Part shown: positions 9,723-18,143 of the stretch, piece by piece
Position numbering within the stretch: position 1 is the stretch's first letter
Layout of the letters: each line of letters begins with the position of its first letter
Assembly: GCF_000023325.1 (NCBI RefSeq)
Contig: NC_012785.1
Span: forward strand, 1,364,001-1,428,000
Reading direction: 5' to 3'
DNA length: 64,000 nucleotides
Source of the DNA: Kosmotoga olearia TBF 19.5.1
Lineage (GTDB): Bacteria; Thermotogota; Thermotogae; Petrotogales; Kosmotogaceae
The notes under the pieces: model-generated
What the model was told of the DNA's origin: nothing
Seen by the model: the letters and a program-made list of their open reading frames with translations, nothing else
The model's database searches: none
Program-made: the position numbers and the translations under genes

Positions 9723-10810
9723 TATGCAAGCTTTTTACTAAGTATTTTCAGTGAGATATTAACTATATTTTCGGCTGCTTTAGAAGGTGAATATTTCAAC
9801 TTTCCAAATTCCCATGCATTTCTGCACATCGCTACCTTTTCACTAAAATCTAATTTTTTGTAGTAGTCTATTGCACAAACAAAGCCATCTACGTCACCTT
9901 CATGAACTAAGAACCCCGTTTTCTTATCAATTATCTGTTCATTTATAGCTCCCGTATTAAAAGCTACCACTGGTCTTGAATGTCTATAAGCTTCAATTAT
10001 AACTCCAGATTGTGTTGCGGATTTATAAGGCAATAATACTAAACCTGCGTTATCAAAAAAAGTATTCATTTCTTTTTCTGAAACATATCTATCAATTAAC
10101 TTTATATGACTAAAATTCCTGGGTAATTCATAGACTTCTTGTTTTATTTTCTTGTGAACTTTTCCAACGATAAAGATTTTATTAGAGACCTTTTGGGCAA
10201 TTTTTTTAAAAGTAAGAACCCCTTTATACGGATTGATTCGTCCGAAAAAAAGCAATGTATTGTCGGTTTTTAATTCATTAAAATCTAACCATTGGTGCCA
10301 AAGATTAAGAATGCTAACTTTTTTTTCAGGAAAATTGTATTTTCTACAAAATAGATCCTTAAAGTTTTTGCTGTGAAGAATTATAAGGTCTGTATATTTA
10401 GAAATTAGTCTATTATAATTGTATATAAACAAACCCTTTCCCTCATTCGGATGAGGAATGGGATCATGAATGCTATGAAGAATACTAATATTATTTCTTT
10501 TTAAATGTGGATACAAAAATATATTCCATATATGAGAACTTAAATAATAAACTACGTTGATTTTATGCAGTTTTATTATTCTTATAAGTCTGCTAAGTGA
10601 TGAAAAATTTAAAGTTCTAAATTCAATTCCTGGCTTGTTGGGAACATCAATTAGAAAATTATGTTTATCTATATCTACATTATCAATTAATTTTGTGCTA
10701 CCAATGGTTATTGTGAATGCTTTTTCTTTTAAATTATTATATAGCGTATAAAGGTATTTTTGCATATCATAATTATTCGAAAAGCTAATAAGAGCTATCC
10801 TTAAATTCAA
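9722..10810 (-). CDS. glycosyltransferase family 4 protein
   Basis: A 362-aa GT-B enzyme. The donor-binding half shows LLFFGRINPYKG (about 190), a classic GT4 segment, and SGVIIEAYRHSRPVVAFNTG (about 270-290), containing the EX7E-type region and the glycine-rich turn. It would add a sugar to the lipid-linked repeat unit on the cytoplasmic face. The start is a TTG with GAGGTGAAG upstream. It is the second gene of the polysaccharide operon after the priming sugar transferase. Confidence 0.85.
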   Translation of the reverse strand: MNLRIALISFSNNYDMQKYLYTLYNNLKEKAFTITIGSTKLIDNVDIDKHNFLIDVPNKPGIEFRTLNFSSLSRLIRIIKLHKINVVYYLSSHIWNIFLYPHLKRNNISILHSIHDPIPHPNEGKGLFIYNYNRLISKYTDLIILHSKNFKDLFCRKYNFPEKKVSILNLWHQWLDFNELKTDNTLLFFGRINPYKGVLTFKKIAQKVSNKIFIVGKVHKKIKQEVYELPRNFSHIKLIDRYVSEKEMNTFFDNAGLVLLPYKSATQSGVIIEAYRHSRPVVAFNTGAINEQIIDKKTGFLVHEGDVDGFVCAIDYYKKLDFSEKVAMCRNAWEFGKLKYSPSKAAENIVNISLKILSKKLA

Positions 10811-11167
10811 ATTATCTTCACCTCTAAGTTAAGTCTCTATTATTTCCTGATTTAAAAAATAAGAGAGCTTTTTTGTTAATAAATCACAAGTGTTACCGCT
10901 TAAATGTTTTACATGTTAAAATGGTCAAACGATCATATTCAATTCTGAAACGCGCTTTTGTATGTTTGTTCTTTCCTATTTTTCCTTTTTTAATTTTTCA
11001 AACTGTTAACAATATTCCCATAAATTTATTTGTGGCAGTTCTTTAATGACCTCAACTTTTTTGAATTTTAGGTGCCTTTTTTACGGGTCTACTATCTTTA
11101 CTTGAGATTATCTTGATAGCATTACCACTGGAATTATGAGAGCTCCTTTGTTTTCATCATATTATGT
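10811..11167. other. AT-rich intergenic region
   Basis: About 357 bases between the priming transferase and the first glycosyltransferase gene. I see no gene, repeat or terminator-like hairpin. A promoter for the downstream minus-strand genes could lie here but none is clear. Confidence 0.4.
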
Positions 11168-12454
11168 TTACTTAGCTCCCTTCCTGAATACCACAGTTTC
11201 AAACGTTCTAAGAATTATCAGAAGATCGAGCAGTAACGATCTGTTTTTTATGTAGTAAAGGTCATAGCTTAGTTTCTTTGCCTGTTCTTCTATCGTTGCA
11301 GCGTATTTGTAATTCGTCTGAGCCCAACCGGTAAGTCCGGGTTTTAATTTATTGCGGTAGTTATAGTAGGGTAAAGCTTCTGCCAATTCTTTGGCGAATT
11401 CAGGTTGTTCTGGCCTTGGACCCACGAAGGACATCTTTCCTATCAATATATCATAAAACTGGGGAATTTCATCCAATCTGACTGGTCTCATTAATTTTCC
11501 GATTCTTGTGACGTTGTTTTCCTGTTGGGTGGCATATTTAGCACCGGTTGATTCCGCATCTTTTTTCATTGACCTGAATTTATGCATGATAAAATTACTG
11601 CCATTCAAGCCTACGCGCATTTGTTTGAAAATGATTGGTAGTCCATCGTCCAGAAGTATTGCCAGATATATTACCAAATATACAGGGGAAAGAATAATCA
11701 TAGCTATTACTGAAATGAATAGGTCTAAAACTCTTTTTGAAGGGGTTTCTTTTACTGAACTGAATTGAATTTCATAATACTCCTTGAACTTATCTATCAG
11801 TTCAATGGGGATTCTTTTCAGGGTTTGTTCGACTATTAAGGGAAGGAATTCCACTGATTTACCCTGTGAATCTGCTTTTTCGAGAATGGATTCTACAGAT
11901 CTGGAGAGCTTTTGGTCGGCTACGAGGATGCTATCAAAGAGACTTAGTGAAAGAGCTTGTTCAAGAGCAACAGAAGAAGGATTCATATATCCATAGATTT
12001 TTACTTTTTCCATAGAAGCTTTTTCGATTTCTCGGATGATTTCTCCTATCTCTGACTCATTCCCAATAACGAGATAGCGTTTTGGAGGGATCATGGAAAG
12101 CACTTTTCTTATTGTGAATGTAGAGATTATTGGAAATATCACACCTGAAAGTGCAAGAGCTGTTATGAACACCTCTTTTGGAAGTTTTGCTTTGAAAAAA
12201 GCTACGATCATCAAAGAGAAGAGAGCACCTATAAGAGAGCCTATAGAATAAGAGACAAGACTAGAATTTAATGATTGAATGTTGAAATTATCAAAGCCCC
12301 GGAATGCGTAGATGCCTAAGAGAAGTGAAATGTTTAAGATTGTCGCCTGGATAAAAAGAGAAATATCCCACTCGAGTAACAGGGATTGAATGATGTATAA
12401 AATTATAAAATAGAACAATGCTAACGAATATTTCACTTCGCGTAATCTTTTCAA
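11168..12454 (-). CDS. polyprenyl-phosphate sugar phosphotransferase (priming transferase)
   Basis: A 428-aa protein of the WbaP/WcaJ type. Residues 1-115 hold four or five membrane helices, followed by a Rossmann-like region (YLVIGNESEIGEIIREIEK) and a C-terminal catalytic domain starting KRVLDLFISVIAMIILSP (about 240). Catalytic-domain signatures include MHKFRSMKKDAE, RLDEIPQ and FVGPRPE. These enzymes transfer a sugar-1-phosphate to undecaprenyl phosphate and start repeat-unit synthesis. The TTG start follows GGAGGGGG. It is the first gene of the minus-strand cluster, so the promoter should lie upstream of 12454. Confidence 0.92.
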   Translation of the reverse strand: MKRLREVKYSLALFYFIILYIIQSLLLEWDISLFIQATILNISLLLGIYAFRGFDNFNIQSLNSSLVSYSIGSLIGALFSLMIVAFFKAKLPKEVFITALALSGVIFPIISTFTIRKVLSMIPPKRYLVIGNESEIGEIIREIEKASMEKVKIYGYMNPSSVALEQALSLSLFDSILVADQKLSRSVESILEKADSQGKSVEFLPLIVEQTLKRIPIELIDKFKEYYEIQFSSVKETPSKRVLDLFISVIAMIILSPVYLVIYLAILLDDGLPIIFKQMRVGLNGSNFIMHKFRSMKKDAESTGAKYATQQENNVTRIGKLMRPVRLDEIPQFYDILIGKMSFVGPRPEQPEFAKELAEALPYYNYRNKLKPGLTGWAQTNYKYAATIEEQAKKLSYDLYYIKNRSLLLDLLIILRTFETVVFRKGAK

Positions 12455-12507
12455 ATAGCCCCCTCCGATAATAAATTAATAAAAAGCTTGCTATTTAAAT
12501 ATTTGCT

Positions 12508-12610
12508 CTGGTTTACCGTTACCAGTGACGTCTTTACCCTCAGTTAATACTTGTTCTGTCCCCAATATTTGGAACTTTCACCTTATAGTTGTATGGCGTG
12601 TTGGGCTTAC
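12508..12610 (-). mobile_element. decayed 5' fragment of a group II intron
   Basis: Read on the minus strand this matches the first roughly 100 bases of the introns at 28957, 41367 and 50380. It begins GTAAGCCC against GTGTGCCC, then shows the shared ACAACTATA(A/G)GGTGAAAG, the CTGAGGG block, and CACTGGTAACGGT with scattered changes. The match ends near 12508. It is the only intron-derived piece on the minus strand and has no catalytic domain or maturase. Confidence 0.75.
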
Positions 12611-12930
12611 CACTGCAAGCATCTTATTACTCTTAGACATTCTTTCCTTAAAAACTTTATACTTAATTATCGGACATTATAGCCAATTATCAGCTGTTAA
12701 TGTTTGTTATATCATTATTTCTTTTATGTAGTACATGTTAACTTTACAGAATTTATATTTCGTTTTTATTTCCACAATGATAATATCATTATTACGACGC
12801 ATGTTGATATAGTTCACTTAACAAACTAACGACCTATATTCAAATTCCCAATTGCAACCTTTCTATTATTATATACTATCAAACACTACAATCAATAGTT
12901 TTCTATGGATGTTAGAGATTGGAGAAAGCT
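12611..12930. other. AT-rich spacer
   Basis: About 320 AT-rich bases between the intron fragment and the first hairpin array. I find no gene or repeat. It separates the polysaccharide cluster from the toxin/defence island. Confidence 0.4.
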
Positions 12931-13195
12931 GCTTCGCAGCGAAGGAATCCCTTTGGGATTGCCGTGACCGGCTACTCCGGTGTCACGAACTCCTTCGGAG
13001 TTGGAAAAAATCTGACGCTTGCGAGGCTGAGGCTTGCAGACGCTGATGAAATTCGTTGTTGGTTGTAGGTTGTGGGTTGTACGTAAAGATCAAGTTTTGG
13101 TAACCGAAGAGAGATTAGATGTTGGAGACTAGGGTTTGGATAAAGATCAAAAACCGAGAATCAGAGAGCAGAGATTAGGTAATAAAGATCGAGAT
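12931..13195 (+). repeat. composite repeat with a 3-unit hairpin array (12946-13002)
   Basis: It starts with the palindrome GCTGCTTCGCAGC. Three 21-bp hairpin units follow at 12946, 12967 and 12988: AATCCCtttGGGATT, ACCGGctactCCGGT and AACTCCttcGGAGTT. After these come the GACGCTTGCGAGGCTG block and a TTGTNGG tandem tract (about 13053-13082). This is the first array in the window and none occurs inside the polysaccharide cluster. Confidence 0.85.
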
Positions 13196-13338
13196 TGGAT
13201 TTTGGTTTTGGTTGGCATGTTATTTTGTATAGTTATGTGGTGTTTGCCTTTTCGAAAAGGGTTTCTTTGGAATTCTCTGGAATCATAGTTTATAATCCTT
13301 GTAGTAAGATGGATTTATTGAAAGAGGGTGGATTTTTA

Positions 13339-13605
13339 ATGGCTGAAAAGGAATTTGATATCCAGGGTGAGGTATTGGATCGTTATTCTAATTTTGTCCA
13401 TATATCTTCATCGTTTTTTGATTTCACATTGAGATTTGGATTAGTAGAAGATTTGAAATCGGAACAGAATAAACTGACGATTAGCAATGTCACGCGAGTT
13501 TTTCTAAGTCCACAACATGCTAAGGTGCTTTATAAGATTCTTAAACAGCAGCTTGATGAATACGAGAAAAGATTCGGTGAAATAAAATTGCCTAAGGAGG
13601 AATAA
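13339..13605 (+). CDS. DUF3467-family protein, copy 1
   Basis: An 88-aa protein beginning MAEKEFDIQGEVLDRYSN. Its middle SSSFFDFTLRFG and the C-terminal LSPQHAKVLYKILKQQL are typical of DUF3467, a small domain of unknown function. I chose the ATG after GAGGGTGG; the frame is open further upstream but enters repeat DNA. It is followed after 2 bases by the small 87-aa gene and then by a VapC-like toxin, and the same trio recurs at 40005-40999, so the three appear to form one module. Confidence 0.8.
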   Translation: MAEKEFDIQGEVLDRYSNFVHISSSFFDFTLRFGLVEDLKSEQNKLTISNVTRVFLSPQHAKVLYKILKQQLDEYEKRFGEIKLPKEE

Positions 13606-13607
13606 TT

Positions 13608-13871
13608 ATGAGACCTGAGGCTTTGCATAAATGGCTTCATAAGAATGATATAACGACTTCCATGTATTATTTGTCTGTATCTACGAAGGGATATTCTAAG
13701 GCCATTTCTTCAAGTAATACACAACAAGTTGTTGGTATTCAATATGTGAAATCTTCAAAGCAAAAGCGCGAGTTGCTTCAATTACGTGGGCTTGGAAAGC
13801 ATGTATGGGAAGGTATCAACGCAGATGAGTATGTTCGAGAGCTAAGAGAAGAATGGAAAGAAAGTGAATGA
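13608..13871 (+). CDS. unrecognised 87-aa protein, probable antitoxin, copy 1
   Basis: Not a family I recognise. The protein starts MRPEALHKWLHKNDITTSMY and ends in a charged helix, RELREEWKESE. It follows AAGGAGGAATAATT and sits directly before the PIN-domain toxin gene in both copies. That position, its size and its charged C-terminal helix make it the best antitoxin candidate of the module. The assignment is by context only; no DNA-binding motif is obvious. Confidence 0.6.
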   Translation: MRPEALHKWLHKNDITTSMYYLSVSTKGYSKAISSSNTQQVVGIQYVKSSKQKRELLQLRGLGKHVWEGINADEYVRELREEWKESE

Positions 13872-14094
13872 GTCAGTTTGGAGAATGTGTTTGAAAAAGT
13901 AACAAGAATAGGTATTGATACTTCCCCTTTTATTTACTTCATAGAATGTGTATGGCAAAATAAAGATACAGCGAGTGGCAGGATAAAAATCCAGCGGTAG
14001 GGAAAAAGAAAAGATCATTGCCAGCACCGGGGAAATCCATTACCCTTTAATTGCACAGCAAACAGTTAAAGGGGGTTAGAAAGGAGTGCTGACA

Positions 14095-15570
14095 ATGATC
14101 CAGGTACATCATATCAAATATCTGCGAGAATTTAAAGGGAAGTCATTGAGAAGCATAGCCAACGAGACGGGTCATGACTTCAGAACGGTGAAGAAATATG
14201 ACGAAATGGACGATTTCAACGAGTATGTTCAACGCAGAAAGAAGACTTCCAAGCTCGAACCGTACAAGCCCAAAATAGATGAATGGCTGGAAGAAGACAA
14301 AAGAGTCAAAGCGAAACAGCGACACACTGCCAGAAGGATTTACAGGAGATTGTGTGAGGAATATCCAGATTTCCCCCTCAGTGAACGTACCGTGAGGGCA
14401 TATGTGAGGAGGAAAAAGAAGGAATTATATTCCAACGAAGGTTATATACCTCTTGACCATCCTGGTGGTGAGGCACAAGCGGATTTCGGTCATGCTCAGT
14501 TCATTGAAAAGGGTAAAGAAACGACGTTGCATTATCTAAACCTTTCCTTTCCATACAGCAACGGAGGATATTTTCAATTATTTAGAGGGGAGAACCTTGA
14601 ATGTTTGCTCGAGGGGTTAAAGAACATATTCGAACATATGGGAAAGGTTCCCAGGCGTATATGGTTCGACAACCTATCTCCCGTGGTGAAAAAAATCCTG
14701 GATGGAGGGGAAAGGGAAGTAACGGAGAAGTTTTACAGATTTTGCCTTCATTATGGATTTGAGGCGGTGTTTTGTAATCCTGGTCGGGGCAATGAAAAAG
14801 GCAATGTGGAGAACAAGGTTGGATATAACAGGCGAAACTTCTTTGTTCCCATACCCAGGATAGAAAACCTTGAGGACTACAACAAAAAACTCTTAACCCT
14901 CTCGGAGAAAGATATGGAAAGACCCCATTACCGAAAGGGGAAGAGCATTAAAGAACTATTTTTAGAAGAAAAGAAAAAGATGCTGCCACTAAACGAAAAG
15001 CCTTTGGATATTTCCAGGTTACAGAAGGTGAAGACAGACAAGTATGGGATGCTTCGTTTTGAAAACAACAGATACTCTGTATCTCCAAAATGTGCGGAAA
15101 TAGAAGTGTGGTTGAAGATAGGGGCGTCGGAGATAGAGATACTGGATGAAGACTACAAAGTACTCGTAAAACACCCAAGATTGTACGGACACAACCTCCA
15201 ATCTCTGAATTGGTATCCATACCTTGAGACCTTGAGCAAAAGGCCAGGTGCGTTAAAATACACAGGATTTTACAGGGAATTGCCTCCTATTTGGCAAGAA
15301 TACTTCGAATCCTGTGATTACCAGGAAAAGAAAACCAGCCTGAAGTTGTTGGTCAAAATGCTGCGCGAAACAGATATGGAAACCGCGAGACATGCACTGG
15401 AGATAAGCCGCAAGAGCGAACGCTGCAATGCTGAGACCATATTCCTATCGTACCGACGGTTGATCCAGGAAGAACCATCGCCCTTTGAAACAGGGAAGGA
15501 AGTACCGAGATTACAGACATACACAACCGATTTCAAGGAATACGATTCCCTGGTGGGTGAAAGGAAATGA
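14095..15570 (+). CDS. istA: IstA transposase of an IS21-family element
   Basis: About 491 aa. The N-terminal helix-turn-helix region (KSLRSIANETGHDFRTVKKY) binds the IS ends. The DDE catalytic core includes GGEAQADFGHAQF (first Asp), WFDNLSPVV (second Asp) and GNEKGNVENKVGY (Glu). The C-terminal region resembles the beta-barrel of IstA (YGMLRFENNRYSV). The ATG at 14095 follows AAGGAG at the right distance; a GTG lies 9 bases earlier. It cuts the IS ends and joins them to the target together with IstB. Confidence 0.95.
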   Translation: MIQVHHIKYLREFKGKSLRSIANETGHDFRTVKKYDEMDDFNEYVQRRKKTSKLEPYKPKIDEWLEEDKRVKAKQRHTARRIYRRLCEEYPDFPLSERTVRAYVRRKKKELYSNEGYIPLDHPGGEAQADFGHAQFIEKGKETTLHYLNLSFPYSNGGYFQLFRGENLECLLEGLKNIFEHMGKVPRRIWFDNLSPVVKKILDGGEREVTEKFYRFCLHYGFEAVFCNPGRGNEKGNVENKVGYNRRNFFVPIPRIENLEDYNKKLLTLSEKDMERPHYRKGKSIKELFLEEKKKMLPLNEKPLDISRLQKVKTDKYGMLRFENNRYSVSPKCAEIEVWLKIGASEIEILDEDYKVLVKHPRLYGHNLQSLNWYPYLETLSKRPGALKYTGFYRELPPIWQEYFESCDYQEKKTSLKLLVKMLRETDMETARHALEISRKSERCNAETIFLSYRRLIQEEPSPFETGKEVPRLQTYTTDFKEYDSLVGERK

Positions 15571-16289
15571 AAGAAATCATCGCTCAATACTGCAAAGAAC
15601 TGAGATTGGGGAAAAGCATAGTGGAAAACTACCAAAGGATACAGGCAGAAACCAACGAAGAATTCCTTCTGAAACTACTAAAGCTGGAGATTGAAAACAG
15701 ACGGGTATCACGTAAAAACCGTTACCTAAAACAAGCTAACTTTGAGGTAATGAAAACCTTCGAAGACTACAGTTTTGACAACGTACAGATACCCCAGAGT
15801 ATAACATTGGAAGAACTACAAGAAGGGAGGTTTTTGGAAAAGAAAGAAAACCTAATACTGTATGGTCCTGTAGGAACAGGTAAAACACATATGGCAACAG
15901 CGATAGGCATCGTAGCCTGTAACCGGGAAAAGAAAGTTAGGTTTTACAGAACAGCTACACTGGTAAACGAACTTGTGGAAGCGAAAAACAATGGAACATT
16001 GAAAAGATTCTTGAAGACACTCAGAAAGACAGATTTGCTCATATGCGACGAATGGGGTTACATACCTCTAGACAGAGAAGGAGCACAACTCTTATTTCAA
16101 GTGATTGCAGAAAGATACGAAAGGAACAGTGTAATAATCACAACGAACCTTGAATTCAGTAAATGGAACGGGATATTCTACGACGACAAACTCACCAGTG
16201 CCATAATAGACAGATTAATTCACCATTGTCATTTACTGGTATTTACAGGCAGGAGTTACCGATTGGAACATTCGAGCATTAAGGCTTAG
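15567..16289 (+). CDS. istB: IstB AAA+ ATPase of an IS21-family element
   Basis: A 240-aa DnaC/IstB-like ATPase with Walker A GPVGTGKTH (about 105), Walker B LLICDEWGYIPLD (about 150) and a sensor segment SVIITTNLEFSKW. It helps select and bend target DNA for IstA. The ATG overlaps the istA stop (ATGA), the usual coupling in IS21 elements. Length is close to the family norm. Confidence 0.95.
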   Translation: MKEIIAQYCKELRLGKSIVENYQRIQAETNEEFLLKLLKLEIENRRVSRKNRYLKQANFEVMKTFEDYSFDNVQIPQSITLEELQEGRFLEKKENLILYGPVGTGKTHMATAIGIVACNREKKVRFYRTATLVNELVEAKNNGTLKRFLKTLRKTDLLICDEWGYIPLDREGAQLLFQVIAERYERNSVIITTNLEFSKWNGIFYDDKLTSAIIDRLIHHCHLLVFTGRSYRLEHSSIKA

Positions 16290-16754
16290 TTTTTTTACCC
16301 CGGGTGCTGGCTTTTTATTTTTCCGAATGCTGGATTTTTATATTGCCAAAAACAATAGAAGAGAATGAAAAATACCTCGAGGTTCTTACCTTCATTTTCA
16401 AAAAGATTGACATAGGATCTATAAAGGCTTTTTCGTCAGTCTTAACTCTTGCTGAAGTGCTGGTGCGACCATTTGTTAAAGGAGAACAGCATCTTATCAA
16501 TGAGTATATTAGTATTTTTACAAGCTGTGAAAACCTTTCTTTGATCCCTGTGGAAAAAGAAATAGCAGTTTTGGCCGCCAAAATTAGAGCTAAGAATGGT
16601 TTGAAACTTCCTGATGCCCTCCATTTTGCGACAGCCAAAGTATATAAGTGCGAGTTGTTTATCACAAATGACAAACATTTCAATGGGATCTCAGATTCTG
16701 AGATACAGATAGTTTTACTTGATGATCTTCTGGATAAGAATGTCTGAAGGGCGG

Positions 16755-17115
16755 AGTTACGCTCTGGGGACTTATGAACGCAGTAAAAACCGTTGTTGGT
16801 TGTAGGTTGTGGGTTGTACGTGACGATCGAAATCAGAAATTTGGTACGACTGTCTGACACCAGTGTTTCGAACTCATTCTGAGTTGTTGCGAACTCCTGC
16901 GGAGTTGGAAAAAATCTGACGCTTGCGAGGCTGAGGCTTGCGACACTGACAAATGATAATGCGACGCTTGTGAGGCTGTCAGCTGATGGAGCGACGGTTG
17001 ATAAAGTGATGCGAACCGCAAGCGGTTGTTGCGAACTCTTTCAGAGTTGTCACGAACTCCTTCGGAGTTGTTACGAACTGCTGCGCAGTTGTCTCGATCG
17101 ACTTTGTCGATGATG
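16755..17115 (+). repeat. composite repeat with hairpin arrays (16871-16906, 17014-17111)
   Basis: It contains a TTGTNGG tract (about 16793-16818). A two-unit array follows (starts 16871 and 16892), then GACGCTTGCGAGGCTG-type blocks. Next is a five-unit array at 17014, 17034, 17055, 17076 and 17097, with stems AACCGC, AACTCT, AACTCC, AACTGC and ATCGAC. The final ATCGACtttGTCGAT unit is followed by a T-run and then by the 3' end of the minus-strand four-helix-bundle gene. The junction TCACG/AACTCC inside this array is the empty version of the site occupied by the intron at 41367. Confidence 0.9.
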
Positions 17116-17142
17116 CATTTTTTTGAAAAGAGAAGAAGTTAA

Positions 17143-17499
17143 TTAATTCGCATGCTTTAAATACTTTATGAGAGCTGATAATCTGTGTTCTAGAGTCTCA
17201 CACATTTTGATTATCAAACGAAAGTCTTCTTGACTGAGATAACCGATTTTGTTTGATAGTATGCATTGGGTTTGTAGTTCATATAATGAGCCCTTAGCTA
17301 TATTGAGGAATCTTATGAAGTCTTTTGTTGAATCTCTACCCTTTCCTTCCGCTATGTTAGATGGTATTGATACTGCAGCTCTTCTTATTTGGTCTGTTAT
17401 TCCAAAGATTTCTGTTTTTGGGAATTTATCTGTGATTTTATATACTGTTTCAGCTAAGTCCATTGCTGATTTCCAGACTTTAAGTTTTTCGACGTCCAT
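17143..17499 (-). CDS. four-helix-bundle protein (23S IVP/S23 family), copy 1
   Basis: 118 aa, a typical length for the family. Hallmarks are KVWKSAMDLAETVYKIT, IFGITDQIRRAAVSIPSNIAEG and a C-terminal helix SALIKYLKHA. The family was first found in insertions in 23S rRNA genes and has relatives (Avd) near diversity-generating retroelements; its function is poorly known. Neither rRNA nor template repeats are present here. The ATG follows AAGGAGGCC, with TATACT about 40 bases upstream. A near-identical copy lies at 36317-36673. Confidence 0.9.
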   Translation of the reverse strand: MDVEKLKVWKSAMDLAETVYKITDKFPKTEIFGITDQIRRAAVSIPSNIAEGKGRDSTKDFIRFLNIAKGSLYELQTQCILSNKIGYLSQEDFRLIIKMCETLEHRLSALIKYLKHAN

Positions 17500-17561
17500 G
17501 GGTGGCCTCCTTTTTTGGGTTTCGAGATTAGTATAACATTGTTGTTTTTATGAACGATGCG

Positions 17562-17638
17562 AACCGCAAGCGGTTGTTGCGAACTCTTTCAGAGTTGTTT
17601 CGAACTCCTGCGGAGTTGACCCGAACCACTGTGTGGTT
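17562..17638 (+). repeat. 4-unit hairpin array
   Basis: Units start at 17562, 17582, 17603 and 17624, with stems AACCGC (2-nt loop), AACTCT, AACTCC and AACCAC and linkers GTTGCG, GTTTCG and GACCCG. It lies just upstream of the four-helix-bundle promoter region. It is on the + strand although that gene is on the minus strand. Confidence 0.9.
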
Positions 17639-18040
17639 GACTACTGAGGTAAAGAGTGGGTTTTATAGGGTCTTGGGTCTGGTGTTCTTACTACTACGAA
17701 ACCCTAACAACTAGACCCTAAACCCGAGTTTAATAGAGCGGATCTGTGGTATAGGGTCCGAAAAATAGAAAAATAGGAAAAATAGGGACAGACACCAATA
17801 TTGAAAAAACCAAAAGCAGGTATAGGGTCTGGGGTTTAGGGTATAGAAAGAGCTTCGAGAACCGAGAATCGGGGTCCGAGAGGGTCGCTGTGCGGCTGGT
17901 GAGCACGCTAGGCGTGGGTAAGCCCGACTTCGTCGGTGATACGTACTGGCGGTGGGAAATGAGAGCTGGAAGGCTTTCCTTATTATTGGGGGTCAGACCG
18001 CTGAGTCCAAGTGCGTCCCGGGTATAACAAAATCCTCGAA
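17639..18040. repeat. mixed intergenic repeat, no gene
   Basis: About 400 bases with ACCCTAA-containing tracts, a GAGAATCGGGG-type purine tract and the palindromes GAGCACGCTAGGCGTG and CCCGACTTCGTCGG. I find no supported coding frame. Confidence 0.6.
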
Positions 18041-18143
18041 GATCCTGAATCGAGTTCATGATGACGAAGCGGCTGGAGTGTAGAAAGTCCAAAAACTATC
18101 AACTAACAACTAATAATTGAATTAGATGGGGAAAGGCGAAGCT

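Larger units (their letters stand above)
13947..16354 (+). mobile_element. IS21-family insertion sequence (2,408 bp)
   Basis: The ends are TGTGTATGGC and its imperfect inverse GCCAAAAACA, flanked by the 6-bp target repeat ATAGAA (13941-13946 and 16355-16360). The uninterrupted site, with a single ATAGAA, is present in the second VapC copy near 40610. Subterminal repeats containing AAAAATCCAGC and AAAGCCAGC occur near the ends, as is usual for IS21. It carries istA and istB with a 4-base overlap. Both genes are intact, so it may still be active. Confidence 0.95.
13878..16747 (+). pseudogene. VapC-like PIN toxin, copy 1, interrupted by an IS21-family element
   Basis: The first 23 codons (from TTG at 13878, ending YFIE) precede the IS and the remaining 129 codons resume at 16361 with ENEKYLEV. 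Removing the IS and one 6-bp target repeat restores a 151-aa frame, the same length as the intact copy at 40544. PIN residues are split between the pieces: IDTS in the first, LAEVLVRP, LPDALHFA and TNDKHF in the second. The toxin is presumably inactive. A hybrid frame beginning with GTG at 16304 inside the IS end reads into the 3' piece. Confidence 0.9.

Noticed and set aside
13195-13338. N-terminal extension of the first DUF3467 gene to 13195.
   Set aside because: The extra 48 codons cover a promoter-like region, are absent in quality from copy 2 and lack a ribosome site, whereas the ATG at 13339 follows GAGGGTGG.
16304-16747. Separate gene of 147 codons starting in the IS21 end.
   Set aside because: It is the 3' part of the interrupted VapC gene read through from the IS; the first 18 codons are IS terminal sequence.
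17014-17111. CRISPR array.
   Set aside because: Regular period, but the repeated part is a hairpin whose sequence changes and the constant part is only a few linker bases; there are no long spacers or cas genes.
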